From Paracentrotus lividus (lineage: Eukaryota; Echinodermata; Echinoidea; Camarodonta; Echinidae), in contig CALNVZ010003426.1 of the NCBI GenBank assembly GCA_940671915.1, positions 52,255,020 through 52,319,019 of the forward strand: a stretch of 64,000 nt of DNA. The letters are read 5' to 3'. This document shows, piece by piece, positions 14,087-26,376 of the stretch (position 1 is its first letter; each line of letters begins with the position of its first letter). A program made the translations under genes and the position numbers. Under the pieces are notes generated by a model that saw only the letters and a list, made by a program, of their open reading frames with translations, ran no database searches and was not told the origin of the DNA.

Positions 14087-15974
14087 CAACGCTCGGCACT
14101 AACATGTGCCCGGGCGCCCGGGGCAACTAGATTGGGCTGTCGGGCAACCAAATCCAGAAAAAATGAACAAAGTAGTTGCCCGACTGGGCGCCCACATTTT
14201 GGGGGATTTTTTTGTGGTATAAAGAGAAATTCAAATTGTATATTTCACTTGTAATCTTGTAATCATATTCCATCGAAGCGCACACTTCCCTGGTTTGAGG
14301 ATTGAGATTGCCAATGATTATGTAGAGTGCATGCATGCAGCGCGCAGGTACTGCATTGAGTGTGCCATGTTGTGTATACATGTGTGTGGATCTATGTGTG
14401 TGCATGTGTTGCAATAAAAGGCGCATGTGATGGAGTTCTGTGGTTGAGATGTATATTTTAAAGAGAAAGAGAGAGGGAGAGGGAAAGAGAGAGAGAGAGA
14501 GAGAGGGGGGGAAAGATATAAAGTTGATGAAAAATCATGAAAAGTAGAAAGATGGGGACGGAAGCAGAAAGTTTGTATCATGTTTGATGAAGCGACAAGG
14601 TTTGTTTTGGCTAGAGCATGGATGTAAGCAATCACACTGTCGCGATCGATCGGTGATTTTGGGGATTCCACTATTTCTGGAGATAGTCTTGCGATCATGC
14701 CACTTTCTCATAAACATTATGTGACTGATGGAAAAACTTACAAGATGCATATTCAGGCTGAAAAATAATGATTGAACAAAGAGGGACAAAAAATTAAAAA
14801 TAATAAGAATACAGTAATGGACCCCCGCAAAAGAAAAGAAAACAATGAAATAACAATACCCCCAAAAAAATACATAAAACAAAAACAAAAGTAAATAAAA
14901 AAATTAATAAAAAAAAAAAAAAAACATTAAAAAAATCAATGAAGGAATTACTGAAGTAATCTTAGTTTTACAGTTTTAGAAACAACAAAACAATTAGCGC
15001 TGAAGTGAAGATTAAACAAAAGAATTAAAAGAAAATACATCGGCACTTAATAAACTACCATTAAAGGGTCTGCATGAAGCGTAGACTAGTACTAGCACAA
15101 CATATATGCGCGCGACGATCAAGCTACATGTAGCTGCTTTGAAAACTGCAGCCATGCGAAGCTGTTCTTATCAGAGGTTTTATGCTTATTTTGGACCTGT
15201 CAGAACCTGATTTTTCTCAGGAACGATGTTCTAGGGGTAAGATTTCTTGTGTGATTGTTATGTTTGATGCATATTTTGTTGTGAATTCGAGGTAAATGTG
15301 CAATCTGTTTTGATTATCGCAAGCACCCTTCATCGCCAATGTCCAGGCCGGTAGCTTCGGGTGTTTACACACCCTCCACCTGGTAAGTTGCAAATATGTT
15401 GTGCGGTCAATTAACATCAAAATATGATGTTTTAACCTAAAAAACCCTCTGAATATACCTCTTCCAGAGCATTCCCATCACCTTGGACCTTCACACAAGG
15501 TATGTAGTGTGATTTAACTCTTCATATTTTGACAAAATTTGTTAGAACTATGGTAGTAAAAAGTCTTTGACTTTGCGTCGATCCCAAGGCAAGCCTATCT
15601 CCATACCGCACCCCCAACTTTTGACTTTTTGTCAACGGCAAAAAACGGCGGCGTATACACCGATAATAAGGGTATTTTTAGTTAGTTTTTTTTTTTTTGG
15701 GGGGGGGGTTATCATGTTTGAGTGAATTTATGATTCATTACTATGAGCCTATGCTCTATGAAGCCCCCAAACGGGAATGAACCACAATTAGCTGTTGCTG
15801 CAAACCAGGTGTGATTACACATGTGAATCAAACAAAGATCTTTGTTTTTAATCTTTGTTTTTTTTTTTTTTTTCGGGCAACCAGATTTTTCATTCGGGCA
15901 ACCAAATCTGGGGAAAAATGGAAATCTGGTTGCCCGGCAGGGCAACCAAAAAAAATTGTTAGTGTTGAGCGTTG
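14087..15974. mobile_element. Non-autonomous DNA transposon, 1.9 kb, hAT-like
   Basis: Terminal inverted repeats CAACGCTCGGCACTAAC (left) and CAACGCTCAACACTAAC (right, complement) match at 15 of 17 positions. The same 7-bp ATGTAGG lies directly outside both ends (14080-14086 and 15975-15981), consistent with a 7-8 bp target duplication. Just inside the ends are repeated CGGGCAACCAAATC / CGGGCAACCAGATT words in both orientations, as in subterminal transposase sites. The interior has a GA tract (14462-14512), A and T runs and short minus-strand open frames with no transposase resemblance. Assignment to the hAT superfamily rests only on target-site length. Confidence 0.75.
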
Positions 15975-16109
15975 ATGTAGGTATCTATATCAAATACATT
16001 AATAATTCATAGTTTGTTAAAGCTGACATCAAGGCCTTACCCAAGTGATAGCAATCTTCATTGATTTACAAATCTGATTCTCACTCTGAATTTCAAATGG
16101 GCCGGGTTT

Positions 16110-16203
16110 GGTGATATCATCGGCTGAGAACCAGAAGGGCGCTATCACCATTGATTTTATACTGCAATAGCGCCCTTCTGGTTCTCAACAGACGATATCA
16201 GGT
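16110..16203. repeat. Hairpin repeat, GAACCAGAAGGGCGCTAT family (best copy)
   Basis: Arms of nearly 40 bp: GTGATATCATCGGCTGAGAA with CCAGAAGGGCGCTATCAC pairs with its complement ending at 16203, around a 13-nt loop. Related hairpins lie at 35204-35252 and 52562-52615. Confidence 0.9.
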
Positions 16204-16796
16204 TGAAAGCATCAGGAGGATGATGATGTTATCTTGATCTTACTTTGCGATGCGGACTTCTACCGATTGGATTTTTCTCGCTTGTTTACCGACCTTTTAA
16301 CCCCTACTGAGATTTGAATGTTATATGCTTAGGGAGAGATACGTAGAGGCAGTGTAAGGGTTAAAGCAGCATGTTTGTGGATCTACATTTCAATATTTGA
16401 GAGTCGTGACCATAATTTAATTTTCTTGTTAAGATTTTTTTTTTTTTTTCCAGATGGACATAAATCCTATGAGTTCACATCTACTGAAGATAACTAACTT
16501 AATGCATAGTTTATATACACCAGGTTTAATCCTTACTTATTCCATAAATCTCTTTCTTAATCCATCTTCATCCATCCTAATCAAATGGTGCTCACTTTTT
16601 CCAAAGCTTTATCTCTTTTATATTCCTTCTACATGTAGATTTAAGTTTTTTTTTTTTCTAACGATCACACATTTCTCTTGTTTACACCTTTTCTTCTTTC
16701 ATTTCTTCCCCCTCCTCCTTATTTGGTCCCTTTCTCACACCTCTCAATCTCACATCTAAATCTCTCTCTTCTTCTTCTGCTCCCCTCCTTCTTCAT

Positions 16797-16797
<1 letters not shown>

Positions 16798-16843
<46 letters not shown>

Positions 16844-16940
16844 TCTCCCCCTCCCTCTCCCCCTCTCTTTCTCTTTCCCTAGTTCTATCCTCTTTCCCTC
16901 TCTATCCTAGCTCTGTCTCTCTCTCTCTCGCCCAGTTCTA
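16798..16940. repeat. CT-rich microsatellite
   Basis: A long (CT)n run within about 250 bp of pure pyrimidine-rich DNA. Confidence 0.95.
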
Positions 16941-18002
16941 CCCCATCCCTCTCTTTCGTGATTCCTTCTACCTCTCCAGACTCTCTTAATCATCGTAGCT
17001 CCCCTGTGTCATGTAGATTCCATTAGCATTGCTACAAGATACCTATACCAGCAAACACACACACACACACACACCCCACACATCCAGCAGTACAGTCCAG
17101 CTATAAATAGACCTCCTTCCATTCTCTCAATTGCAATATACTTCATCTCTCTCCTGTGCAATCTTTTATAAGTTACTTTGCCATCAGATGAAGTATTGGG
17201 TGATAAAAATAGACCTTTATTTGTCAGCCAAGAAAAGATGCTCTCATCCAAGATTTAAATCCCTTTTTACATGTTCAAAGCAATCTTGCTATGGAAAGCA
17301 AATATTAAAGTTATACCTGTTATTCTTATAAAAATATCATGGAATAGTAAAAGTAGTATTAAAGATAGAAATCAATATTTAAGTTTTCAGTGGAATTTGA
17401 TTGGAAATAAGAAAGTTTGAATGTTTTTAAATAAAGCAATATTGGAATATAAGAGAACATGATTTTTCCCCGAAATATATTCTCCAAAGCATTGAGTTTA
17501 TCAAATTATTAGTTCACAGAGTATCATATTTGATTGTTTTTTGTCTATTTCACCTCAGTTTGGGTTTGGTAGAACAGTCAGTCTTCTATGTTTATCTCCC
17601 AATTATTACTAAAGAACACTCTGCATTAATAACATCAAAATAAGATTACCAGTGACTTCCAATTCGTCAGCAACCTTATCATAATGACGGGACGTTGTTC
17701 TAAAGCTTTGTGATTTTGGGATCATATCACAATGTCGGGACATCATGTGAGAGCTTTGTGATTTTGAGATCGGTAGATGATCATCATTCTGATCCATGCA
17801 AGAACAAATACAGCGTGACATATCAAATCCCTAGTGAGCCGTGATAATACAGTAGGATGTAATCAGTAGACATATCCCTAAACATTCACCTAACCTTCTC
17901 ACACTCACCTCCTTCCTCTCTACATGTCTCTCTCTCTATTTACCTCTGTCTGATTTATCTCATGATTTCTACTCCATCTTTTTACTTCCTTTCATGTATT
18001 CT

Positions 18003-18442
18003 TAAAGGCCCTCGCAAGTCGGAGATCGTGGGGAATGCGCGTTTTTCCTAAGCTCCATTGATTCGTACACAATCGACAGTGAGGCTTACGCATAGGTCAG
18101 ACTATTGGGGATTAACATTCGGACAGCACGAACATGACCGAATCCAGTCAGTTAATAGGGTCAATAGCTTCGGATTCTCGGGCCTCAGTTATAGACTCTC
18201 AACGGGTCTCTTCGTATTAATTCAAAGAGAGGACTTGTATCATATGCTCCATTTCAAAAACAAAACATAGGTTAGATTTACTTCGGACTTCTGGTTAGTT
18301 AGTCTAGCCATGAAGGATTATACCGGATTATACTCCAGACACCCTGTCGCCGGAGATTACGCAACACGCCTCAGGCTCTGATTGGAATGTTATCATTTCA
18401 CCCGAGATAAGGTGAATTCCCCATGTTTTATCAATTATACGT
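18003..18442. mobile_element. Possible TTAA-flanked short element
   Basis: A block of more balanced base composition bounded by CTTAAAGGCC on the left and CCTTTAATCG on the right, so TTAA lies at both ends. Inner words TGGGGAATGCG and, complemented, TGGGGAATTCA weakly match. This suggests a piggyBac-type derivative, but the terminal repeats are poor. Confidence 0.3.
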
Positions 18443-18887
18443 CCCTTTAATCGTATCAGATTAGCAACAACTACATTTTCTGTCCTTTATTTCTGCACTT
18501 CTTTCTTTCTCATTTTTTTCTCAGAATATTCTCTCTCATAGTCCCCATCTTTCATTAGATTTCACATTCCACCTAATGCTTTTGTGGACATTGAATCTGT
18601 ATTTTCTTAACGTCCTTTATTTTCGTTCTCATTATTGTGATATCCATCTGTCTTGTACCAAATTAACCCTCAGTATTTCTCACTCTCTCATCTATTTCTA
18701 CCAACTCCTTTTGCTTTCATTCACTTCTCTCTCTCTCTCTCTGCTCTCATCTCACTGACACCCTATCTTCCATCCCCTTTATACTCATCCCCATCTTGTC
18801 AGCTGGTATATCTTAGAGTGTGCTTGATCACGCTGCAGTCAAGGAGATTGTATGGGAGTAGTACTGGTATTATCATTAACACCAAGC
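18443..18887. other. Pyrimidine-rich non-coding DNA
   Basis: CT-rich stretches, including (CT)n near 18726; nothing else seen. Confidence 0.5.
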
Positions 18888-19385
18888 AGTCACAACTCAC
18901 ATATTCCCACACCCTCATACCCTCACACCCTTACACCCTTACACACAGACACTTACCCACAACACAGCCACCCTCATACACATGCACACACACTCAAAAT
19001 CTCACTCCGCACACTTACACACTTACACCCTCACACCCTCACATGCAAACCCTAACTCACATCCTCATATACACACACAAACACACACACACCCTCACAC
19101 TCACACATTCTCTCCCACACACACACTGTCAAACTCACTCACATTCTCACCCACACACTCAACAATCACACACTCACACACCACACATTCATGCCTTCAC
19201 AAACTCACACACTCTCACACTCACACACTCAATCACTCACACACGCTCTCTCTCATAACTAACTCACATATATAATCAAACAACTACATACACCAAACAC
19301 ACCCTCACACCCTCTCACTCACCCGCAGTGACACACCCTCACCCACACTCTCACTCACACCCACACACACACACACACACATACA
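18888..19385. repeat. CACA/CACTC minisatellite
   Basis: About 500 bp of irregular CACACTCACAC/CACACCCTCAC repeats. Translated in any frame it gives His/Thr/Ser-rich artefacts. Confidence 0.95.
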
Positions 19386-20097
19386 CTCCATCAGGAGGCA
19401 CGTTGCCACTGATGAGCTAGCATGCTTGTCATGGATGTAATCACGCTGGTACAAGCATGAGAACGCTTCACCCTCATTTCCCTTGAGAGCATGGGTGAAC
19501 AATGTTTTATTAACGCATGCGAATGAGTGGAAATGTAGAGGATAAAAGAAGATCATGTCTTTATTTGTTTCGATGGTACAGATCGATTGCAACCGATATG
19601 ACACTGTTGGGGATAGGATAGAACTATTTATAGAACTTGAGCATATTAATGATGATGTAGTTGTATAGTGATCATGTGTGATGTGATCTTCCTGAGTTTG
19701 TGTTTGTGCAATATGAGTTTGATTTGCTTGATATGATCTTATTTTGCTTGTGTGTGATGATCATCTAAGTGTACCGGTATAAGAATATTGCATATTATAA
19801 TTGTATTATTATTACCTTCAAAATATTAATGAATTCAATTCCAAGTACTCTTTTGACTTCTCAACCCAAAATTTGTTATTGCCTTAAATCTTAATCATTC
19901 CTGAATTGAATATTGAAAACATTTTGTTGATATGTTTAATTGTTGCCTTCTGCTCACCTTGATGCTAGGGAAGAACAAACAAAAAAGAAAAATAAGAATG
20001 AATGAACACAATATTATAAAGAACTGTTTGTATGTTGAATGCAGATGTCTGAAATACAAGATGGTTAATATTTTCTTCTCTTTCTGTCTTTGAATAG
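19386..20097. other. Intron upstream of the first CELF exon seen
   Basis: AT-rich. It ends in the polypyrimidine tract at 20069-20090 used by the exon at 20098. Confidence 0.6.
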
Positions 20098-20137
20098 ATG
20101 AGACATCCAATACAGATGAAACCAGCTGATTGTGAAG
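20098..20137 (+). CDS. CELF1: CELF exon: end of RRM1 and RRM1-RRM2 junction
   Basis: A 40-nt exon, too short for ordinary ORF calling, after a good polypyrimidine tract ending in TAG and before donor GTAGGC. It reads MRHPIQMKPADCE plus one base that completes GTG (Val) with the next exon. Vertebrate CELF1 has MHHPIQMKPADSEKNNA here in a 49-nt exon that also begins at an ATG in phase 0, so this exon is three codons shorter, all lost from the inter-RRM linker. The initial ATG is an internal Met by homology, not the start codon. This is the most 5' exon of the gene I can find. It lies 237 bp before the small assembly gap at 20375. Confidence 0.9.
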
Positions 20138-20374
20138 GTAGGCACGATGGTAAGTGGTGGTGGGGCTAGGATAGGACAACAATCTATGCACCATCTCCAC
20201 TCTCCGTAACAACCCTTAAAATCTTACAATTTAGGTTCTTCCATGAAAATTGGGAAACAGAATATATACATTTTAAATAATTAGAATTTTTAATAATTTG
20301 TTCTCCTTTTTATAATGAGGATATTTTCATAAATATTGCGATATCAAATAAATACAATTAGGATTTTGTAATGA

Positions 20375-20391
20375 NNNNNNNNNNNNNNNNN
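20375..20391. other. Assembly gap (17 N)
   Basis: A run of N within a CELF intron. The flanks carry similar AGGATATTTTCATAAATATT repeats, which may have caused the gap. Confidence 1.
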
Positions 20392-21046
20392 AGGAATTAT
20401 ATTTCACCATGTTCCTAAACTATCCCGCTGACCTTAACAACCATAAACCTTTTACAATTAGGATATTTTCATAAATATTATGAAATAAAATATATACAGT
20501 CAGAATTATTGTTAATAGTAAAAGTTAAAAATAGTTATTCCCCCCTCCTCTATGCCTCATCTCCACTGTCCTAAACAAAAAATTTTCAATTAGGCTTTCC
20601 TAAGTGAATTTATTCAAATTCCCACAGGTTATTCGTATATTTGATGGAGGCATACGATGCCTTGTAAAGCGCAGTTTTGTTACTGACCTAAATGTTATCT
20701 TAAAGAATGCTTTCATCCAATATGTGACCAAACATAGTTTAGTTGCAGTTAATTTTTTAACTCGTAAGGGATTTTTGGAGAATGTATTAACATGAAAAGT
20801 ATTTTCTGACTTGCAGTACGCCTTGTAATTGATCATGATTTGATACCTCATCGTTTAAGGGTTAACATATATAGTTTGCAGGCACAGGCTTACCAATACT
20901 TACATCTAAACAAATTTTCTGAAAGCACTATAACCTAGAATGCTGTCTGTTTTTGGATGAGCACTCTTAAATGTGCTTACATATTTTTAAAGTTCAGACT
21001 GACATGGTTTGTGCCCGCAAACTAGAGTTAATGGTATCAATATGGT

Positions 21047-21255
21047 TAGGGCTGTGCCATGATCTGTTACAGTGTGGACAGTCCTTACATTGAAGTTGTT
21101 TTAGCCATGATCTGTTACAATGTGGACAGTCATATACAGTGAATTGGTTTTGGCCATGACAATGTGGACAGTCCTAAACAGTGCAGTGGTTTTGGTCATC
21201 ATCTGTCACAGTGTGGACAGTGTCAGACAGTGGTTTTAGCCATGATCTGTTGTGT
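21047..21255. repeat. Tandem repeat, about 60 bp, four copies
   Basis: Units with GCCATGATCTGTTACAGTG, TGGACAGTC and GGTTTTAG parts, ending 70 bp before the RRM2 exon at 21324. Confidence 0.85.
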
Positions 21256-21323
21256 GCAACATAGAATCCCTGTAAGAGGGAGGGGGTATTAAAATCTTTC
21301 AGGTATTGGTTGTTCTCTTGCAG

Positions 21324-21455
21324 TGGAAGAAAGGAAACTCTTTGTTGGTATGCTGTCAAAGAAATGCGATGAGAATGATGTCAGGGTTATGTTCTCAGCG
21401 TTTGGTCACATTGAAGAATGTCACATATTACGAGATCAGATGGGAGGACACAAAG
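21324..21455 (+). CDS. CELF1: CELF exon: first half of RRM2
   Basis: A 132-nt exon between acceptor TTGCAG and donor GTATGT, in phase 1 to 1. It encodes [13 protein letters not shown], then [13 protein letters not shown] and IEECHILRD, ending at HK. This is the beta1-alpha1-beta2 part of RRM2, with RNP2 LFVGML. It matches vertebrate CELF1/2 (LFIGMISKKCTENDIRVMF) closely and is one codon shorter than the 135-nt human exon, the difference being in the beta2-beta3 loop. The previous exon supplies the first base of the Val codon. Confidence 0.95.
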
Positions 21456-21970
21456 GTATGTATTATGTAATGATAATTTGTCGCCTCCGTGGCATAAGGG
21501 TGTTTAACTGTTAGCTCGAGTGTACACTCTGATTAAAATGAAATTTTTTTTGCTCAATTTGAGCAGAAGTACATGCAATTATAATAGACAGGTGATTAAC
21601 TATTATGATAACGATTCATACACTAGAGCATTGGACTATCTCCATCTCATTCCTCTGAGCTCCCGTAGAGAGGGTCTCCTACTTACATTCTCCAGTGACC
21701 TACTTCTGTCGGCTCGCCATCACGTGACTTCCTCCCTGAATGTCGACAAGCTATGTCTGCGAAGACCAATTACGAAACCTCATCTTCTTCACGAACCAAA
21801 GTGTAGACAACGCGATTACTATCAATCGAGTATCCTTTCAAATTGTGTCGCCTCATAAACAAGAACCGCTGAACTTTTAACTTAAGTATGTGACATATAG
21901 GCGGACAACATGAATATGCAAATATATGACTTGATGTAATAATGAATTGAACAATTTACGGAAAATAAAA

Positions 21971-21977
21971 TAATAAC

Positions 21978-22020
<43 letters not shown>

Positions 22021-22030
22021 TAATAATAAT
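21971..22030. repeat. AAT microsatellite
   Basis: About 16 AAT/ATA triplets, nearly pure. Confidence 0.95.
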
Positions 22031-22165
22031 GTAATTTCCATTTCTTATAATTGCAATAGAATTATTATATATTGATTTACATTGACATTGCACAATATAT
22101 ACGATAAATTTCAAACTCTTCTTGAACAGTGATTCTAATGTGTCAAATATTACAATTATGAATAT

Positions 22166-22355
22166 CGCCTTTGCCATGTTATCATTTCATCCGAATTATT
22201 ATATATATTATTTTTTGGTACTAAATAATGCTTTTTAGTTTATAGTAATGTAAAATCTCAAACAGCATTTGCCATGTTATTCATTCATCTGAATTATTTT
22301 TTTTGTATTTAAATAATGAATTTAGTGATGTAATGTAAAATCTCAACAGCTCTCT
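22166..22355. repeat. Two-copy tandem repeat
   Basis: TTTGCCATGTTATCATTCATCTGAATTA-like parts followed by AATAATG and TAATGTAAAATCTCAA occur twice, about 100 bp apart. Confidence 0.8.
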
Positions 22356-23258
22356 AAAATTGTGATTGCATCTGCGTTGAAGTTATTAATGTACTAAATT
22401 TTTATTGTTGATATATAAATACAGTCGTAAACTATTCTTTATTAGCTATATTTATATGTCTTGACCTTTAAATCAATTATCATTTGGCTCACAACCAGTA
22501 TAATTCACTACATAGCCAAAATGAACAATATATCTGATTAATTGATACCTGATCTTTTCTAAGCATTTTCCTACCATGGAATGATTTTAACTGTTAATCA
22601 AGGTTGCCCCAAAATAATTATTAGTATACTATTAATTCACTCAATCATACTCCACATAAAGCCAGTATAGGCATGTTACTCTTTTTCGGCTTTTTCATTT
22701 TCATTGTTAATTTTTTGTATATTGTATTTTGTACTATGATTTTGGTATTGTAATGAACTAATTCGATTTTATATTACATGTATTTCTTAAGTTTGTATGT
22801 TTATGTAAATTTTATTTGTAAATTCCGATGTGTATCAGCTGTTAGCTGTAACTTTGAATATTTCAATAAACCTTTTCAATTCAATTTCAATTTATAGCGA
22901 TAATGATAAATAACAGTGTATGAAGTACAAAGAAATAGAATTTTTAAAATTTAAAGTTAGAGTTAAATAATTACTGATATAGATGATTTTACAGGGATGC
23001 GAGTATTCAAGCTATTGCCTGATGTCTTGCCCTGACACTTTCCCATTTCTTCCTAAATATTGTACATAGACATCAAGCTCAAAATTTGTGTTAGATTCTT
23101 TTCAGGCCTAGTGGGTCAAACCAAACTTGGCATCCTCCCTGAAGAATTGTGACCATTAGAATATAGTTAAAAACAAAAAAACAAGACTTTTTACCGTTTC
23201 TACATATTAAAATGACTGTGATTCTGTCAATTATTCCATTTTTCTTTATCTCATTCAG

Positions 23259-23335
23259 GATGTGCCTTTGTTTACATTTGCACAAGACAGATGCCTAATG
23301 CAATAAGAGCTATGCACCAGTCAAGGATAATGGAC
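23259..23335 (+). CDS. CELF1: CELF exon: second half of RRM2 (RNP1)
   Basis: A 77-nt exon between acceptor TTCAG and donor GTAAGT. With the base carried over it reads GCAFVYICTRQ, then AIRAMHQSRIMD, giving RNP1 KGCAFVYI and helix alpha2 of RRM2. The CELF1/2 counterpart is GCAFVTFTTRAM, then AIKAMHQAQTME, in an 80-nt exon, so one codon is missing before the alpha2 helix. The exon ends in phase 0. A decayed copy of its last about 30 nt lies 158 bp downstream (see findings). Confidence 0.93.
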
Positions 23336-23461
23336 GTAAGTACCCTCCCCCTGTCTTACAAAAGCCCCTCTTACGTCAAGACCCCTCCCCACCCTCCATT
23401 CAGCCCAGAGCTCCCCCCCCCTTCAGCCCAAAAGCCTCTGCCCTTAATGACCCCTACTAAA

Positions 23462-23492
23462 CAAGATCTATGCACCAGTCACAGATCATGCA
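23462..23492 (+). pseudogene. Decayed copy of a CELF exon 3' end
   Basis: AAGATCTATGCACCAGTCA, followed by CAGATCATG, matches the end of the exon at 23259-23335 (AAGAGCTATGCACCAGTCA, then AGGATAATG) 158 bp upstream. The donor is lost (ATAACC where the exon has GTAAGT). Both are followed by C-rich DNA. Confidence 0.7.
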
Positions 23493-25457
23493 TAACCCTG
23501 CCCCCCCCCCTCCAACCCTTACCCACAACTCTACTCTCTTCAATATACCCTAAACCTACCCCTTTTACAGAACACTGCTCTCCTTACCGAACTCCGCTGT
23601 AAACATGATAATTGGGGAAAAATTTTCAACAGTATACAAACTGTAATAGGATTGTTCAGGTTGTACATATATGTGAGACCATTTTATTAAATTAGTACAT
23701 CTCTGTAAATGGGATAAGCGATCAAGGTCGTGTGATTAAATCATATGATCCAAACATATTCCATAGACCCATATTTCTGTTTTAATGCCGTTAAAGGGAC
23801 AGTCCGTCCAGGAAATTAATTGGTTTACAAAAAAAAAAAAGCAATCAATTGTTAGCTGCTCTCAGATATGTTGTGTACTATGAATACCATCAATTAGTCT
23901 TGTTTTACTTAGTTCTTGGTGAAGGAATATCTATGGATTTGATTATATCAAATGCACAGTTGCATTTTTTTTTTTTTAATGACAATTCATGGAATTTACA
24001 TTACACAACGTGTAGAGAGCAGCTCGCAAATGACGGCACAGAATCATATCTTTCTTGTCCTTTGATGGCTTTTCTCCAAACCTTTGTTAATGTTTTTATT
24101 TTATTTTCTGCTTTTTGGCAATTAGATTCCATTGTGGATTTTCCCCTTAATTCTTCCTCAGTGATGAGTAGAGACCTTCAATGAGATTCACCTAGATACT
24201 GCATAAAGTCTCAAGGTTGCATTAAAGCCAAACCAACCTCAAAGCAGCTGAAACACATTAGTAACCTTTCAATAATCTATTGTCCTTCCCTTCCTCTCTC
24301 TCTCTCTTTTTCTTTCTCAAAGTCGGATTGATTGCATCGCGCCACTTCTCTCTGCGCTTCTCGACTCCTTGCTATAGTAAAGCCAAGTTTTCATGCTGTT
24401 TATTTATCCTGTTGGATTCTGTATTTCTAAAAAGACCATCATTTTTTAAATTTGTAAACTTCAATGGGTTAGAGCAGAAACAAATGGAAGAAAAGTCATA
24501 GTTCAAGTATCTTCTTTTTATTTATTTATTAATTATTTTGCAGCTGATTTTAATGCATTGTTTTGCAAGGAAAGAAAGGTTATATCTTCTCATGCTGCAA
24601 TTATATTTTCCTTAATGAATATTGGTAACCTTTAAGACGTTCAAATGATTCTTTTAGACAAACTCAGATATGAATAGAATTCTGAAGGTTAATTTGACAT
24701 ATTATTAAATTAACTTTAGTTCTTTTACGTCATCCAAGATGAAAGGCATATAATAGTTCACTATTTTGATGCTTTATTCCAAAGACGTCTTTTATAATAA
24801 AAATAAATATGTTTAAAATAATTTTCCTTGAACATGATATAACCATTGAAATTCAACAACAGAAATGTATATTCATACCAGTGGTTCATATTTAGAATAT
24901 ATCACCTTGAATAAAGATATACCTTGAACCTTGAAGAATAATCCCTTTCAGCAGCTCCAGAGCTATCCCGGGATATAACTTGAATTGTCATTTTATTTCA
25001 TATTTCCTCGATTGTTATTACATGAGAACCCCGCCCTCGCAAGTGCAGTCAATTCGCCGCACAAATTGTTAGAGAAAAAAGTAAAAAGTCACAAGGGAAA
25101 ATAATTGATAATTGATGGTTCATTTTGTCCGTTTTATGCAGTTTTTGTTCCAAGGATGAATAAACAGCCAGGAATTCAAAAGTTTTGCAAAATATAAGTT
25201 TATTTATTATATCTGTGACCGCATGCTGCCATTTTTTCAAACAATACTAGGGTATGCAGACTTTGGTATTTTTTACGTTTAATAACTTGTCACTCTTTGT
25301 GAAGCAAAATCAAATGTCATTTGCATTGCTTCATTTTTACCCCATATTATGTATACTGATTGTTTGTAGAGCCTTACAGTTTAGAGATCTTTTTCCATAT
25401 TTATAAGTTGCTTAATACAGCTCCTAACATTTCAATTAATTCTTCTCCTCACTGCAG

Positions 25458-25652
25458 GGTTGTACGTCAAAGTTGGTTGTAAAGTTTGCAGACACACAGA
25501 AGGAGAAGGAACAGAAGAAGTTACAACAAATGGCACAACAAATGTGCTACAATAATCTACTACAGATGGCATGCTTAGGGGGTGGTGGAGGAATGAACAA
25601 CCAACAACAACAACAACAACAGAGTTCTGGTCTTAACAACCCTTATCTATTT
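25458..25652 (+). CDS. CELF1: CELF exon: RRM2 beta4 and start of the glutamine-rich linker
   Basis: A 195-nt exon, phase 0 to 0, between acceptor CTGCAG and donor GTAAGT. It begins GCTSKLVVKFADTQKEKEQKK, the last strand of RRM2 plus the basic/acidic extension that CELF1/2 members share. It continues as LQQMAQQM, then GGGGGMNN, a run of seven Gln coded by CAA/CAG repeats, and ends NPYLF. The linker part corresponds to the Q-rich divergent domain start of vertebrate CELF1/2. The CAA tract is a candidate polymorphic repeat. Confidence 0.95.
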
Positions 25653-26376
25653 GTAAGTGTCTAGGCTTATATCTAAATCACCTATCCCACAGGAGGTGAA
25701 TGTTGTGGCCACACCCTGAGAATGTCTGACTTTGTAGGAGATCACCTAAAAGGCTATTATAGACCTTCCTACGACCTTATCTGTGCTAGGCTACAAAACC
25801 GACTTGTGATACACAAGCAATAGCTAGTTCCCCTGTTGTCACAACAATGGACAGACCCTTTAGGAAACCAAAACAAGAGAATCTAACTTTGCTATTCTGA
25901 AAGATTTATATTCCCCTCCCACATTAATCTGTAAGGTCTCTCATTTAAATGTATGGGAGAGAGAGACATGAAGGAAGATATTCTTAGCGTGATGTTCAGC
26001 TTGTCAGTTTTGCATGGGCATCGCCATTTTGAAAATTGACATTGCTGAATTACTATAATTTTAAATACAGCTCTCAATACCATTTTTATGATTGGTTCGG
26101 CATCAGGCCCATTCACATTCATAAATGAGAGATGAACCTTGATTTGTTAAAGCTGTAAGGTATCTTGATCTTGATTTCATCATATTCTAGGCTAATGTTA
26201 TATTAAGTAGAACCCTTTTATTATTATATTTATTGATGTAAGGACTGTGCATGAATGATTTCTGTGTGAGCATGCTAGCAACCAGAATCACAATGCAACA
26301 TGTTCACCAAAGTATTTTGGTTTTATTCCTTTCCCCTTTTCTCTCTTTCTCCCTACCCTCATCAAACTCAAAGCAG

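Larger units (their letters stand above)
15975..18002. other. Non-coding with CT and CA microsatellites
   Basis: Contains the 16110-16203 hairpin, a long CT tract (about 16798-16940), a CA tract (17055-17075) and otherwise AT-rich DNA. No exon recognised. Confidence 0.55.

Noticed and set aside
14127..14888. Three overlapping minus-strand open frames inside the 1.9-kb element, considered as a transposase
   Set aside because: Low-complexity and overlapping, crossing a GA tract, with no conserved transposase residues.
16452..16520. A strong TTTTTTTTTTCCAG acceptor-like site followed by ATG, considered as an upstream CELF exon
   Set aside because: No donor in a suitable position and no resemblance to RRM1; probably a T-run coincidence.
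18653..19275. A 201-codon Thr/His/Ser open frame
   Set aside because: It comes from the CACA/CACTC minisatellite.
21480..21860. An open frame at 21520-21858, considered as an exon or transposon gene
   Set aside because: No recognisable motif or consistent splice sites; it lies within the intron after the first RRM2 exon.
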